From assembly GCA_940671915.1 (NCBI GenBank), contig CALNVZ010001319.1, positions 343,904-407,903 of the forward strand: a stretch of 64,000 nt of DNA, given 5' to 3'. Every line of letters starts with the position of its first letter. Position 1 is the stretch's first letter. The translations under genes were made by a program, and so were the position numbers. Shown here piece after piece: positions 33,378-44,228 of this stretch. Below the pieces are notes generated by a model. The model searched no databases and was not told the origin of the DNA. It worked only from the letters and a program-made list of their open reading frames with translations. This DNA comes from Paracentrotus lividus. Its lineage: Eukaryota > Echinodermata > Echinoidea > Camarodonta > Echinidae.

Positions 33378-35350
33378 TGTGAAAAGTTACTCAATGGAAA
33401 TTCAAAAGGAACCAAAGAAATTTTCATGCATGATCTCAATTGCAGACTTTTGTCAATGCCAAGCATTGTTAAGTTTGTTATGCAGCTATTTTTTTGTGTG
33501 TGGATGATTAGGATTCTTTTAAATTACAAAATAGCGGGAGGACTACAATGCTAACTCTCAAATTTTTTTCTTTTCTCTAAATCTTTTCTTCCTTAGTCTT
33601 CAAATCTGGTTACATACTCTCCATCTTTTTTTTTTTTATGAACATTGGTGAAACAATTGCCACCCCTCTAGTAATGCACTTGATCCCACGCCTACGTGGT
33701 AGATGACGTTGCTTTTTCTTGATATTGCGCAACTATCAGGTGGGAAAACCCAGTGACCAAAATGGCGCGAAATAAACATTGGCCTAGTTATGGCGTGCCG
33801 ATAATGCCGTAAAGTTTGATGGAAGTCGATAAGCATCACTCTACTAACAATAGACTGGTGACGTATTTCCGCTCGACTAACACTGGACCAGATTGCAAGT
33901 CGTTAATGGCGTCAAATTATTTCGTCCGTCTTTTTTTTTTTTTCTTTCCAGGCCCTGCGATCGGCATGTGTTACTGTAATAAATAAAATTCCCTTAAACG
34001 ATATTAATACTTCAAAACAAAAAATGGTTCTAATTCATTTATTTCATTACACAGTTCTGTTAAGATATTGCAAAAAAAAAAAAAAAATAGTGTCAGGTTA
34101 CTCGAAAATTTAGATAGAATCTTGGTTAGTATAAGTCGAGAGCTCCTGCACGTTACGTTACAAAAATGTCCTATGGTATTTGTGTGGTATTTCTGGGTAC
34201 TATATTATATAGATAGTGATATCTCTAGATACAATATACTGGATTATGTGTACGGCACATACTAATTATACCAATTGCATGTTTCCTTCACCAAGCCGCA
34301 TGCAAGGTGAAATATATAAATTAGATTTGCACGAGGGATAATAGTATGTGGAGTTCATAATAGTCCAGTAATATGTACAATGGAACGTTCAATATTTCTT
34401 ATAGAAAAATAGACCCCGTGATCTTTGCCCTGCCTAATTTGGTTTTATCTTTCCAAATTTCTGTTGCTAATTTATCTATTATGACGTACATTGTTATTTC
34501 CGCGATCCATTGTTATGACTTGTGCGCAGCAATAACATTATTTACTGTTATCACGCGCGAGCGCAATAAGGCCAACGATAGAATCGATACTCTCTCCATT
34601 CACTTATACACGGGCTTTAACCCTACAAAAAGTAATAGTAAATAGTGTAGTATTTTACGAGTTTGATTGGTTGAAATGATCACGTCATTCACGTTTTTGT
34701 TATATTGAACGGTTTTTGTTATATATGAACGTTTTTTTTGTATATGAACGGTTTTATCCTGTGTTAAAATGAATGGCGAAAATCGAGATTGCTTGTTGCT
34801 TTGCGCTAGCGCGTAATAACAGATAAAATGGTGCGCAACACAATAGATACGCGGAGTAGCAACAATATATCTACAATAGCTTAATATAGCACCAAAAGTT
34901 TGGCAAACATTGGCAAAGAATAAAACCAGGATAACAGTGGACATAGTGTCAATAGATCTAGCAGCACATCCAACATTACTTTTCTACCAGTTGAACAATA
35001 CAAAGTAATGAGGCATGGTTCTATATAATATTGCAACTACTATGTACTAAACTTATGTAACTCACAATAGCTATAATTTATGATCTCCTCGATAATTTAA
35101 TACATCCGATTCGAACCTGCGGCCTCACGGCCTCGGTGCATAGCATAAGAATTGCCTTACGGATAATGTATAAAAGTAATTCTATCACGACTGCACATAA
35201 TCTAGTATGTTGCATGGTAGAGCATGCACTATTTATATAATATTGTACATCTGTGTATAGGCCTATGTACAATAAAACAAATTGAAGGTAGGTCACGTGG
35301 TACTGATCTATCCATTGACGACGCTTATTTTTCTACCTCTATTTACTATA
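33378..35350. other. Intergenic DNA with a solo repeat-element end and an opposed pair
   Basis: At 34,157-34,203 'gttacaaaaatgtcctatgg' plus two TGTGGTA words match the left terminus of the 13,973 element, a solo or decayed end. At about 34,545-34,575 and 34,795-34,830 'gttatcacgcgcgagcgcaa' and its complement face each other imperfectly. Around 34,695-34,755 a 'gttatatgaacggttttt' motif repeats three times. No credible gene. Confidence 0.45.
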
Positions 35351-35356
35351 ATACCA

Positions 35357-35785
35357 TTTATACAACACACACAAAGATTGTTGACAGCTGATTGGATGAA
35401 TGTGGGTCACATGATAATCACCGGAATCAGCTATTGAACTGAACCGTAAAATAGTCCATGAATCTATTCAACGCCGTGCAATAGATCCATGACACGTAGA
35501 TTATCTACACACTGAAATTACGTACACATACATGCACGAATGCGCTGCATACACTGCGTACTGGGGTATGTAACTTTATACAACACACACAAAGATTGTT
35601 GACAGCTGATTGGATGAATGTGGGTCACATGACATTCAGCGGAATGAGCTATTGAACAGATGACGTAGCCCGTGCAATATCCAAGAATCTATTCAACGGC
35701 TTGCAAAAGATCGATGACACGTAGATCTACACACTGAAATTACATACACATACATGCGCGAATGCGCTGCATAGCTGCGTGTACT
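35357..35785 (+). repeat. Tandem duplication, unit about 215 bp
   Basis: 'tttatacaacacacacaaag' starts both units (35,357 and 35,575), and the phrases 'gctgattggatgaatgtggg' and 'acactgaaattac' recur at matching offsets. The units differ by several substitutions and small indels, so the duplication is not recent. Confidence 0.85.
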
Positions 35786-36205
35786 AAACTGATTTTGTGC
35801 GCGTAGGGCCTAGGGCCAGGGCTACGCAGTGCATTTGTGTGCAGTGCATGCAGTTAGTTCAGTGCAGTTAAATTCCACACAATTATAGATTCTTTACGGA
35901 ACACGATCGCTATATGTTCAGCTGTTAGACGAGGACAAGTGTTGATTTGCAAGTTTATCGTTTTGGATTTTTACCGATGCTTTTAGTATTGGACTGCGAG
36001 GATTAATTAACATGATTAATTAAGGTTGGACAACGCATATTCATTTGATATCTGGTGAGTGATGATTGAACTTAGATTCTTTTGCCTGGCTAGATCTAGA
36101 TGTAGATCTAATGTTAGAGGGTCTAGGCTAGCCTAGGAGGCTAAATTAGATCTTAACCTTTCAATCTAGTAGATCTACCGGTAGACATCGAGTGTTGTAT
36201 AAAAG

Positions 36206-36376
36206 CAATATTCAATGTTTTATTTCGTGCAAGGGTTCGAATATTACATTCGGTGCAAGTTGAACCTTGATCTATTCAACTCCGCTGTCGCGTCGTTGAA
36301 TAGATCAAGGTTATTAAACTTGCACGCTCATGTAATATTCGTAACCCTTGCACTCAATAACATTGAATATTGTTAT
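36206..36376. repeat. Long hairpin, about 170 bp (copy 1)
   Basis: Successive blocks 'caatattcaatgtt', 'gtgcaagggttcgaatatta', 'gtgcaagttgaacc' and 'tgatctattcaac' are each answered by their complements in reverse order, around a loop 'tccgctgtcgcgtc'. A second copy lies at 38,187-38,340 and a third, inverted, at 61,458-61,622. Confidence 0.85.
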
Positions 36377-36467
36377 ACTATGCTGCGTACTAAACCAATT
36401 TTGTGCGCGTAGGGAGGGCGACGCAGTGCAGTTAATTCAGTGCAGTTAAATTTCACATGGATACCTG

Positions 36468-38050
36468 GGCCCATATTCCATGAACTATAGTTCGGCAATT
36501 TTGCTTAAGTCTAAGTATCTTTCCTCAGATTTTGTCCAGGAAATTTTTTTTTTTAGCTTTCATTCCAAACACGTAAAGCACTTTGTCTGAGCTCAGAAAG
36601 CATTAAGCAAAAGTCTAAATTCTGTTAATATTGTCATGTTTAATTTGTGGCCTCAAATGAGCTGGCCATATAATCAACATCAAAGTTAAGCCACTAGGTA
36701 GTTAGGCTTATAGTTAGGATAAAATTCGCTTTTCTAATGTGCGTATTTGTAGGAGCAACTCAATTGAAGACGTTTTACTTAGCCCAAATAAAAGAATTTA
36801 TGCTCAACTGTCAAAAATAGGCTAAGCAAAAATACTCTTAATTAAAACCAAAATTTATTTTAGCAAAAAAATTCTTAAGTTTTATGCTTAATTAACCCTT
36901 TGAGTGCGACGGGCTTCTACAGAAGCCGAGCGAGGTGTTCAGTCTGCTACGACGGGCTTCTACAGAAGCCGAGATAATTCTCTAATATATTGACAAGCTT
37001 TTTCGGCTTTTCACCAGCTTTTTGGGGCTAAAGTCTTGAGGAATAGGACAAAGATATATTCATTCTTAATATCCATTAAAAAAATAACCTAGTTACGTTG
37101 AAAAAAAATCAAGAAAAATTCACTTCATTTCAGCATTACCATAATTTTTTACATAAGAAACGAATTCCCGATCTTAACTTTTGGCGTACGCGTACGCGTC
37201 CGGAGGGGAAGAAATAATCAAATAAAGCTAGCTCGAGAGGAGAAATATGAGAGATAAAGATTGAGAATGAGAAGAAGAGAGAGAAATAGAAAGGTTAAGG
37301 GATTAAAACAATGTTCATTATTATAGATATATGAAACATTAGTTGCATGGAGATTAAGCCTGTCGATTTCCGATTCTCCCTAGGTTATATATATATATAT
37401 ATACTTATCACGATAATGAGAGGGGTTGATTATCTCAATTTTGCTTGAACTAGTTTGTTGTAACTATAACGATGTAATTAAATGTAAAGTATGCCTAATG
37501 CAGTAGGTATAAGTTAAACGTCCCGCTTTTATTTCAAAACTTACACCTGCGCTTTTAATGAATGGTGCTTAGTCAAAGGTGCCATTGTCCAGAGGTGCGA
37601 AGCCGGCCGCTATGATCTTTAATCCATATTTTATAGAAATAATTTGAAAGAAACAGGACCTCTTTTGAGGTGCTATTCAGTAGGCTCATCGATCGAACCG
37701 TGCGCGCTGTACATGCATTACGCACTTTGCATTGTGAATCTACTGGAAAGGAAGAAAGCGGAACTTCTGCCAAAATGACTGTTTTTCTTTACAAAATAAT
37801 GCGTCTTATATTTGGTTTTGATGACTTTGCCTTACAGTGTTAGATAGAAAAATGTCTGCCCTTTCATGTTTATATTTACTACAAATCATGAAAATGGCCG
37901 AGTGAGATGCAAGGAGTAATGAAAGCACAAAACATGACAAATTTCTATAATACTGTCAGTGTACAAAAAATCGCTCCGCCACAGGGGTAACAATCGCATT
38001 TCACAGGCCCGCGCTCAAAGGGTTAAGTCCAACATTTATGGAATACGGGC
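36468..38050. mobile_element. Old MITE with GCCC(A/G)TATTCCAT ends, split by a TTAA element
   Basis: The left end GCCCATATTCCAT and the inverted right end GCCCGTATTCCAT differ by one base. Removing the insert at 36,892-38,022 leaves about 450 bp, a normal MITE size. No clear target duplication. The related 'GGCCCGTATTCTG' ends at 10,981 and 13,435 may belong to the same broad family. Confidence 0.55.
36896..38022. mobile_element. piggyBac-like non-autonomous element, CCCTTTGAGYGCG ends
   Basis: TTAA on both sides (36,892-36,895; 38,023-38,026) and inverted termini CCCTTTGAGTGCG / CCCTTTGAGCGCG bound 1,127 bp. Just inside the left end a 'cgacgggcttctacagaagc' unit occurs twice (36,908 and 36,950). 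No transposase. The left arm of the giant palindrome begins inside this element (37,813). Confidence 0.75.
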
Positions 38051-38186
38051 GCTGATGAGTGATGATTAAATCTAACAGTTAACTTTTTAACGTTTGAAGA
38101 TTCTTTTGGCTAGATCTAGGCGAAATTGGATCTTAACCTTTAGAATCTAGTACCAGGCAGTAGACATCGAGTGTTGTATAAAAGCA

Positions 38187-38340
38187 ATATTCAATGTTTT
38201 ATTTCGTGCAAGGGTTCGAATATTACATTCGGTGCAAGTTGAACCTATATCTATTCAACTCCGCTTCGCGTCGTCGAATAGATCAAGGTTCAACTTGCAC
38301 CCTCATGTAATATTCGGAACACTCAATAACATTGAATATA
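38187..38340. repeat. Long hairpin (copy 2)
   Basis: Same blocks as 36,206-36,376, with loop 'tccgcttcgcgtcg'. The flank 'gacatcgagtgttgtataaaa' is also shared, so copies 1 and 2 are parts of a direct repeat of about 300 bp, now 2 kb apart because of the inserted MITE. Confidence 0.85.
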
Positions 38341-38344
38341 GCTA

Positions 38345-38665
38345 TGATATACCACAGGAGTGAAAAGCTGTCACACAAAGTGACGTGGTAGTACAGAAAT
38401 GTAGCCTGTGGTACTATGAAATACCACAGGGAAAGAAATATATTAATGATATATAAAATATTCCTGTGGTATGTCTTTAAAATACCTCAGGGATGAGCGT
38501 GCTATTCCTGTGGTTTTTTTTTCTCACCCAAATACCGCAGGACTACCACAGGATAATACAACACACAATAGCACCACAGAGGGGTACCACACAGTGATAC
38601 CAAAGGGAAATATCGCGTGATTTTCTCTGGTTATTTCGTCCAATACCACAAAACTACTATAGGAC
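38345..38665. repeat. TGTGGTA / TACCACAGG cluster, left arm, outer
   Basis: About a dozen 'taccacag' or 'ctgtggta' words in both orientations, irregularly spaced, as in the 13,973-18,567 element but more decayed. Confidence 0.7.
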
Positions 38666-38672
38666 TATTCTT

Positions 38673-39093
38673 GGTCACGTGTGTGACCGAAATTATGCAA
38701 AATCTTGACTTTAATTGGCCATAACTCTAACAATGTTAAATATATACTGATTTAATGTTTATATTATGCTAACATATTTTGTTGGCTATCATTTGGGAAT
38801 ATTTTTTGATATTTACAATATGCATGTTCAAGGTCAGAGGTCAAAAGAAGTGGGTAACGTGTGTGACTTTACAGAACGGCATGATTTTGAAAGTTCAATT
38901 TCATTTTGAAATTCCCGTGAGTTTTAAAATGATGAAATGTTCTTATTGCTGTGAGATATACATTATGGACCTGCTAACAATAAAAAAAACACTGGATAGG
39001 AGTCATCTCTGAAATTTCTTTTTTTAAATCTATTATTATATATCGTGATGTCGGGTCACGTGTGTGACATTTTAGTGGGTCACGTGTGTGACC
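38673..39093. promoter_or_regulatory. Repeated near-palindrome GGTCACGTGTGTGACC (left group)
   Basis: Copies at 38,673-38,688 (full), 38,853-38,868 (variant), 39,054-39,068 and 39,078-39,093. Each contains a CACGTG E-box core. Further copies lie at 43,508-43,523 and 43,675-43,689, on the other side of the CACTG element, so the group predates that insertion. Repeat element or binding-site array: undecided. Confidence 0.55.
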
Positions 39094-39469
39094 TATGGCA
39101 AGTTGTACACTGTAAACATAAATTAGTCATTGGTGCTTATAAATTAGTCAAAACGACCAATTTGTATTAGTCCAGTCTCAGTGATTTAATTACCGCAGTC
39201 AAGACTAGTTTAGGTAAGTCATTTTTACCAATAAAAACAAGTCATTTAACAAACGACTTGTTTATATCGGTCAAATGACTAATAAATGACTTGTAGGCCT
39301 TTAAATTACTTGTTATTGGTCAAAATTACAGGCCTACGGCACGTACGCGAACGTAAAATTCACGGTCGTACAAACCATAGACGTAACAGGGACACGTACA
39401 CATTACCGCTGGTTTATCGCTATGCAAAAAAAAAAACAAAAAAACAAAAACAAAAAAAAATAAACGACA

Positions 39470-39537
39470 TCGAATGCAACGCCCAAGAATTAGATCCATC
39501 TCAGGATATTGTTGAAATGCTCTTAAAGATCAAGGTA
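39470..39537 (+). other. Probable 5' untranslated exon of the element-borne gene
   Basis: A non-repetitive stretch ends with AAG|GTAAGT at 39,537. Joined to the acceptor at 40,309, an in-frame TAA lies 9-12 bases before the join, so translation would begin at the ATG at 40,311. Its own 5' limit cannot be read from sequence. Confidence 0.4.
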
Positions 39538-39942
39538 AGTTTAGGCTATGTCATAATTATATTTTTCACGCGAAATCCGAGCATGGAATGTGTGAAGAAA
39601 TTGTGACATTAAATCATTATTGCAGCCCCACATGCTCAATTTCACGTTAGTTGTAGTTACCATGGAATAGACCTACTAGTAATTTGTAGTGGAAATAACA
39701 GAATACACTCCATAGTCGGATCGTCTGCTGAATGATTATAGTTATGATATTATGATCGATAATTAGTATCATTGAATATAATCTTGTAAAGAATCAAGGA
39801 AAGAGTTCCTCTTCCAACAGCCACTCAAAATAAATCGATATAAACACACCTGTGCGCATGCGCCTCTATAATATATCGGACGTCTAGCTTTTGCTATTCA
39901 AGATTGATTCAAGAATAGAAAAAAAACCTCGGCAGTTTGCAA

Positions 39943-40014
39943 GTCGTCTCGTTGGTGTAGTGGTGAGAGAGTATGACAGTGACGCTGATGACCCGGGTTC
40001 GCTCCCACTATTCG
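39943..40014 (+). pseudogene. tRNA-Asp-like sequence (degenerate)
   Basis: The 5' half 'ctcgttggtgtagtggtgag' is close to eukaryotic tRNA-Asp and contains a good A box, and 'gggttcgctccc' resembles a B box. The acceptor stem does not pair and the T stem holds only about two pairs, so it is not a working tRNA. It could be a tRNA relic or a SINE head. It lies in the CACTG element. Confidence 0.5.
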
Positions 40015-40309
40015 TTTTATCTTTTTTTAACTAAATAAACTAAGTTGTATTTAAAAAAAAAATTATTAAAAAATCATTTTTTTAAATCTAACCCTGCCTA
40101 ACCCTAGACTCTCGTCTATACTTAAAGAATTATTATAAACAATTTCCCCATTTTTATTTTTCAATTTTGGTGGCTGTCGCAAAAGGAACTCTTGCCAGAA
40201 TCGAATTTTAATTTGTAAAAGATGAGATGGTGCAGCCCCCCCCCCCCAAAATGAAATAAATGAAAACATTTTTTAATTAACATTTATTTTTCATTAATTT
40301 TTCATGCAG

Positions 40310-41119
40310 AATGCCAGACGCCTCCATCGTATCTACAACATCTGAATCATATTCAACACAGATAAAGCTTCGCAAACAGAAGTATCACTCAAAACCTTGC
40401 ATCCTTGAAGACAGACAGCTTGCAGACCCATGGGCTTTCAGTTTCACGCACTCCAGATTCATAGAATGTGTTTCTTCGTCAGACGATTCCTACTTCTTTT
40501 ATACCGGTAAGTTGTATTTCTGATTGTTCACCTATTTTGCAATGATGTATAATCATGAGCAATGTATACACGTACATAACAATATTTCCTATTATTTTAA
40601 TTCATAACATGATATTTCTTCTCCCTTTTACATGGTTGAAGCTGGTCCTGCTGAGTTATTTGTTCAACTTTCTGAAAGAAAAGGCATCGAAATGAGGTAC
40701 TGGAAGGGATTCAGCACGCCAGAAGCTTCTCCAGCTAGATCTGAGGTATGTTCACTTCATGTTCTATAATTATGTACTTGAATCTATACATGAAAATCAT
40801 TTTCGAATAACAATCTCACCTTTTAGAATTTTTTTTTTTTTTTTTAGATATTGGACCAAATGGTTTATTTCGCCAATTGAATGCCAACATTTCTTTAATT
40901 AGAGCTTGGCAATATTTGTGTCATTTTCATTGTCATTCTTTAATAATATGTTTTTATATGCAATCAAATTTATGTATTGTAAATCATCTTTCTGCTGAAT
41001 AGAATAATAATAATAATAACTAATTTGAATTACTGTTTTAATAATTTAGTACATTTGAAAATCAAATGAATTCATGGACGGAATAAAGATCATGATGAGA
41101 GAGGCAAATAAATAAATAA

Positions 41120-41190
<71 letters not shown>

Positions 41191-41280
41191 GTCGAAATGA
41201 CCACATTTCGACTACATTTTCCAACAAGAAACAGTAGCCATGTTAAAGAGTAGTTCCCTTCTCATATATATATATATATA

Positions 41281-41311
<31 letters not shown>

Positions 41312-41573
41312 TAGATGCCATTCAAGGGATTTTATAATGCCTGTCTAATAATTTTTTTAAAAATTTAATGGCCTTACTTTTCAGGAACATCGTTGGAGGA
41401 TATTGACTGTGTATGAAGAATTCATTATTACACCTGTACGTCTTCGACGTGGTTTTACAAATCGTGGACTAGCAGATACATTTGGATTTCACCCAGCATG
41501 GCAACTAATGCATTTTTCTGGACCTTCAACTGCGACCACTTCTCATCAAATGGCCAATAAACGAACAAGTTAG
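40310..41573 (+). CDS. Unrecognised 162-residue protein, three coding exons (left-arm copy)
   Basis: Coding exons 40,311-40,506, 40,642-40,745 and 41,385-41,573 have canonical sites: acceptor TTCATGCAG, donor ACCG|GTAAGT, acceptor GTTGAAG, donor GAG|GTATGT, acceptor CTTTTCAG. Phases 1 and 0 join in frame to a TAG at 41,571. The start is the first ATG after an in-frame stop. The protein starts MPDASIVSTTSES, is Ser-rich and basic at first, then has ELFVQLSERKGIEMRYW, GFSTPEASPARSE, EHRWRILTVYEEF and TPVRLRRGFTNRG, ending FHPAWQLMHFSG and a Ser/Thr tail. No signal peptide, membrane segment or catalytic motif is seen. It is too short for a CACTA transposase; a captured host fragment is plausible. 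Function unknown. Confidence 0.6.
41095..41300. repeat. (TA)n microsatellite with a short perfect hairpin, in the last intron
   Basis: Long AT dinucleotide runs at about 41,126-41,190 and 41,264-41,282, then (ATT)n to 41,310. Between them 'agtcgaaatg' and 'catttcgact' form a perfect stem with a four-base loop. Confidence 0.8.
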
Positions 41574-43039
41574 GGCAAGTCTTCCGAAGAGTTTAAAATA
41601 CTGTATTTCAAGAACACTAGAAGTACTATATATAGATTTTACTGAAATAATTAACTCCATCAACGCCTTGTTCTCAAAGAATAACTCTGTCATCTTATAA
41701 ACATCACAATACTCTCATGCTTTTGGTTGCAATACTTCCAAGGGGTACCTTCATTTTTCTCTCTCAGCTTTGGACAGGTAGTGTATCAGATTAAAAGATC
41801 ACTCCAGAATCTGGTGGAGCTAGGGGAATATGTGCTATTTGTTATTGCTGAACTTTCCAAGATAAGCTGAACTTCAGGTACATTCTATTTCCTGCAATTC
41901 TATTTATTTTTTTGGTTCTATCTTGCATAATGTTCTTTTATTCAAACCTTGATATTACACTGTACCACGTACTTTACCTTGTCTGAATGTACTGCATGTA
42001 GTGATATGCAACATGTCATGTATACATGTACATATTCAAAGCAATACGTATACACAATTATTATATTATTTGAAGTGAAGGTGGTGATTTGGAATTTCTT
42101 CATTTAAACCAATATTTTCGAATTTACACGTATGCGTTCTAATTTACTTTTTACTTTTTTTATTATAAATATATATATAGATTTGTATTAGACTTTTCCA
42201 TACTTCTCTATCCTGGTTTATCTCTTCCTCTGTCCTTCCCTCTTGTTCTCATTTCACTTTACTTTGTGTCTTCCTCACTCTCTCTTCCTCCTATGCTATT
42301 TAAGTGTATCGGCCTCACAAATTTGCCTATTAGTACAGTACTAACACTATGATGTCTTGGCAGACTATTTATTATGCAATCATCATTACAACAATTCAGA
42401 GTATCTGCTATCGTGACAATGTTAACTATTATGCTATATATTTTTATAATTTATGTTGTACTATGTAAAAATGAAAGTTTGCATTATTATTATTAATATG
42501 TATAGCCCGATTATGTTGAAACAAATCTGTTTTAAATCAAGAAGAGATTTAGTTGCTTCATTTCTTTTGTGTTTACATAAAATGTGCCCTTAAAATGATG
42601 ACCAAATAAAATAAGTCATTTTACTAATATTTGGCTTTGTCTGACTAATTAATTCTAGTCATCTGGCTAAATCCAAAAATGTATGAAATGACTAATCATT
42701 AGTCATTCGACTAATTAATTCTAGTCATCTGACTAATTAATTCTAGTCATCTGGCTAAATCCAAAAGTGTCTAAAATGACTAAACATTAGTCATTCGACT
42801 AATTAATTCTAGTCATTTCAGATATAGGGCAGGACTAATTTTTATTAGTCAAAATGACTAATTTATGTTTACAGTGTACAGAAAAATGAATATATTATGT
42901 ACTATGCAATAAATGTTCATTTCGAGCAATTAGTATATCCGCTGTGGTAAAACTTTTATGAGCTCAACCCTAATCAGTCAATGGGGTGTTTTGGTAGCTG
43001 TCAAGACTGGTGGGTGGGGCGGGGAGGGAGGAGGCCATG

Positions 43040-43440
43040 ATGCCCCCTATAAGATCTCGGCTGTTGATCGCGCAAGCGCGCCGAAAATTTGCACGATGCT
43101 GGTGTGCGATGTAAACTACACGAAAGCACAGTAAATTTTCCCGAAATAATATTAATTTATTTTATATGAATTAATTATGCTAATTTATGCATTGCATGAA
43201 GTCATAATTTTTGTTCTAATTGACAAACTAAAGCTTCTGGAATGCTAATATTTTGTTTGCATAATCCTTATAGGATTCCTAGAAATTTTATTTGGAAAAA
43301 AATTGGTATCGAAATAAATTCTTTAAGTATTTCATTGTTTTATGAATTTCTTATGTATTTCTTTGCTTTTTCGACCTTGTGTTTTTCTTTGTTTTTTCTC
43401 CAAAAATTATTGCAAAACCATTTTCGAGCATAATAATGGT
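43040..43440 (+). repeat. Dispersed repeat module (copy 2)
   Basis: 'gatctcggctgttgatcgcg', 'gaaaatttgcacgatg', then an AT-rich 'tgaattaattatgctaattt' tail. Same order as 6,940 and 47,040. An inverted counterpart is in the right arm at 56,400-56,790. Confidence 0.55.
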
Positions 43441-43507
43441 AAAATAAATTAATTTCAGCCAATGAAAGTGAAAATAATCAGACCTTTATGACCGCCCCCA
43501 CCCAGCG

Positions 43508-43689
43508 GGTCACGTGTGTGACCAATTTGTTTGCTAATTAGTAATCAAATTAAAACTTGTCATGGATTCATATTTGGCGAGATGCAAGGTACATCAAATC
43601 TAGCTTTGGAGAAAAAAAATAATTATGATACCAGAGCCATGGTTAAGGCGGGGCATAAACTTTTTGTGTTTTCTGGTCACGTGTGTGAC
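43508..43689. promoter_or_regulatory. GGTCACGTGTGTGACC near-palindromes (right group)
   Basis: Two further copies (43,508-43,523; 43,675-43,689) on the far side of the CACTG element. Together with the left group they form a set of six split by the insertion. Confidence 0.5.
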
Positions 43690-43730
43690 ATTTGAGGGTA
43701 ATTAATTTTTTTCAGTGTTGATTATCTTAA

Positions 43731-44228
43731 AGGGGAAGTTCACCCTGGAATTTTATTGGTTTTGAAAAATGCAGAAAAATAAAAGAAAAATATGGGTGAA
43801 GGTTTGAAGAAAATCGACCAAAAAATAACGAAGTTATGAATATTCAAAGTTTTGACTCTGTGACGTCACATGCGAGCACCTCTCCTATGTGTTATGTAAT
43901 GTAAATTCCATAAAATGTCATTTTTTTTCCAGAAGAATATTAATTATCTCACCTGTGCGGTAGATATATCATCAAACCTATGTTCATATACATGACTCTA
44001 TCAAATTGACCCATTCCTTTATCAGGAATCACGAAAAAAGACAAATTTATGGAATTTACATACACAACACATGGGAGAGCTGCTCGCACATGACGTCACA
44101 GAATCAAAACTTTAAATACTCATAACTTCGCTATTTTTTTGTCGATTTTCTTCAGACTTTCACTCATATTATTCTTTTATTTTTCTGCATTTTTCAAAAC
44201 CAATAAAATTTCAGGGTGAACTTCCCCT
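43731..44228. mobile_element. Kolobok-like MITE, complete, 498 bp (copy 2)
   Basis: Flanked by TTAA (43,727-43,730; 44,229-44,232). Termini AGGGGAAGTTCACCCTG are inverted, and the whole element is nearly a long palindrome: 'ttttgaaaaatgcagaaaa' and 'tcgcta/aacgaagttatgaat' segments answer each other. No coding. Confidence 0.85.

Larger units (their letters stand above)
39108..42876. mobile_element. CACTA/EnSpm-like element carrying a spliced gene, 3.77 kb (left arm)
   Basis: Termini CACTGTAAACATAAATTAGT and its complement are perfect for at least 24 bp. TA lies at both junctions (left flank GTA, right flank TAC). Subterminal zones are filled with short 'agtcatt(n)nactaatt' words in both orientations (39,120-39,300 and 42,610-42,860), typical of CACTA-type elements. 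The interior carries the gene at 40,310-41,573 instead of a recognisable transposase, and has a tRNA-like stretch (39,943-40,014). The layout suggests a Pack-type element that captured a gene segment. Confidence 0.65.

Noticed and set aside
34373-34645. 90-codon hydrophobic frame as a membrane protein
   Set aside because: Spans a region of opposed repeats, no homology, and composition matches the AT-rich background.
35880-36053. A 5' untranslated exon ending CTG|GTGAGT near 36,053
   Set aside because: The donor is good, but no TATA box, acceptor partner or coding link could be supported.
39286-39606. 106-codon frame before the spliced gene as its N-terminal exon
   Set aside because: Splicing at its donor to the acceptor at 40,309 in phase 0 meets a stop after 11 codons; the upstream part includes an A-rich run and transposon terminal repeats.
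39943-40014. Functional tRNA-Asp gene
   Set aside because: The acceptor stem does not pair and the T stem has about two pairs.
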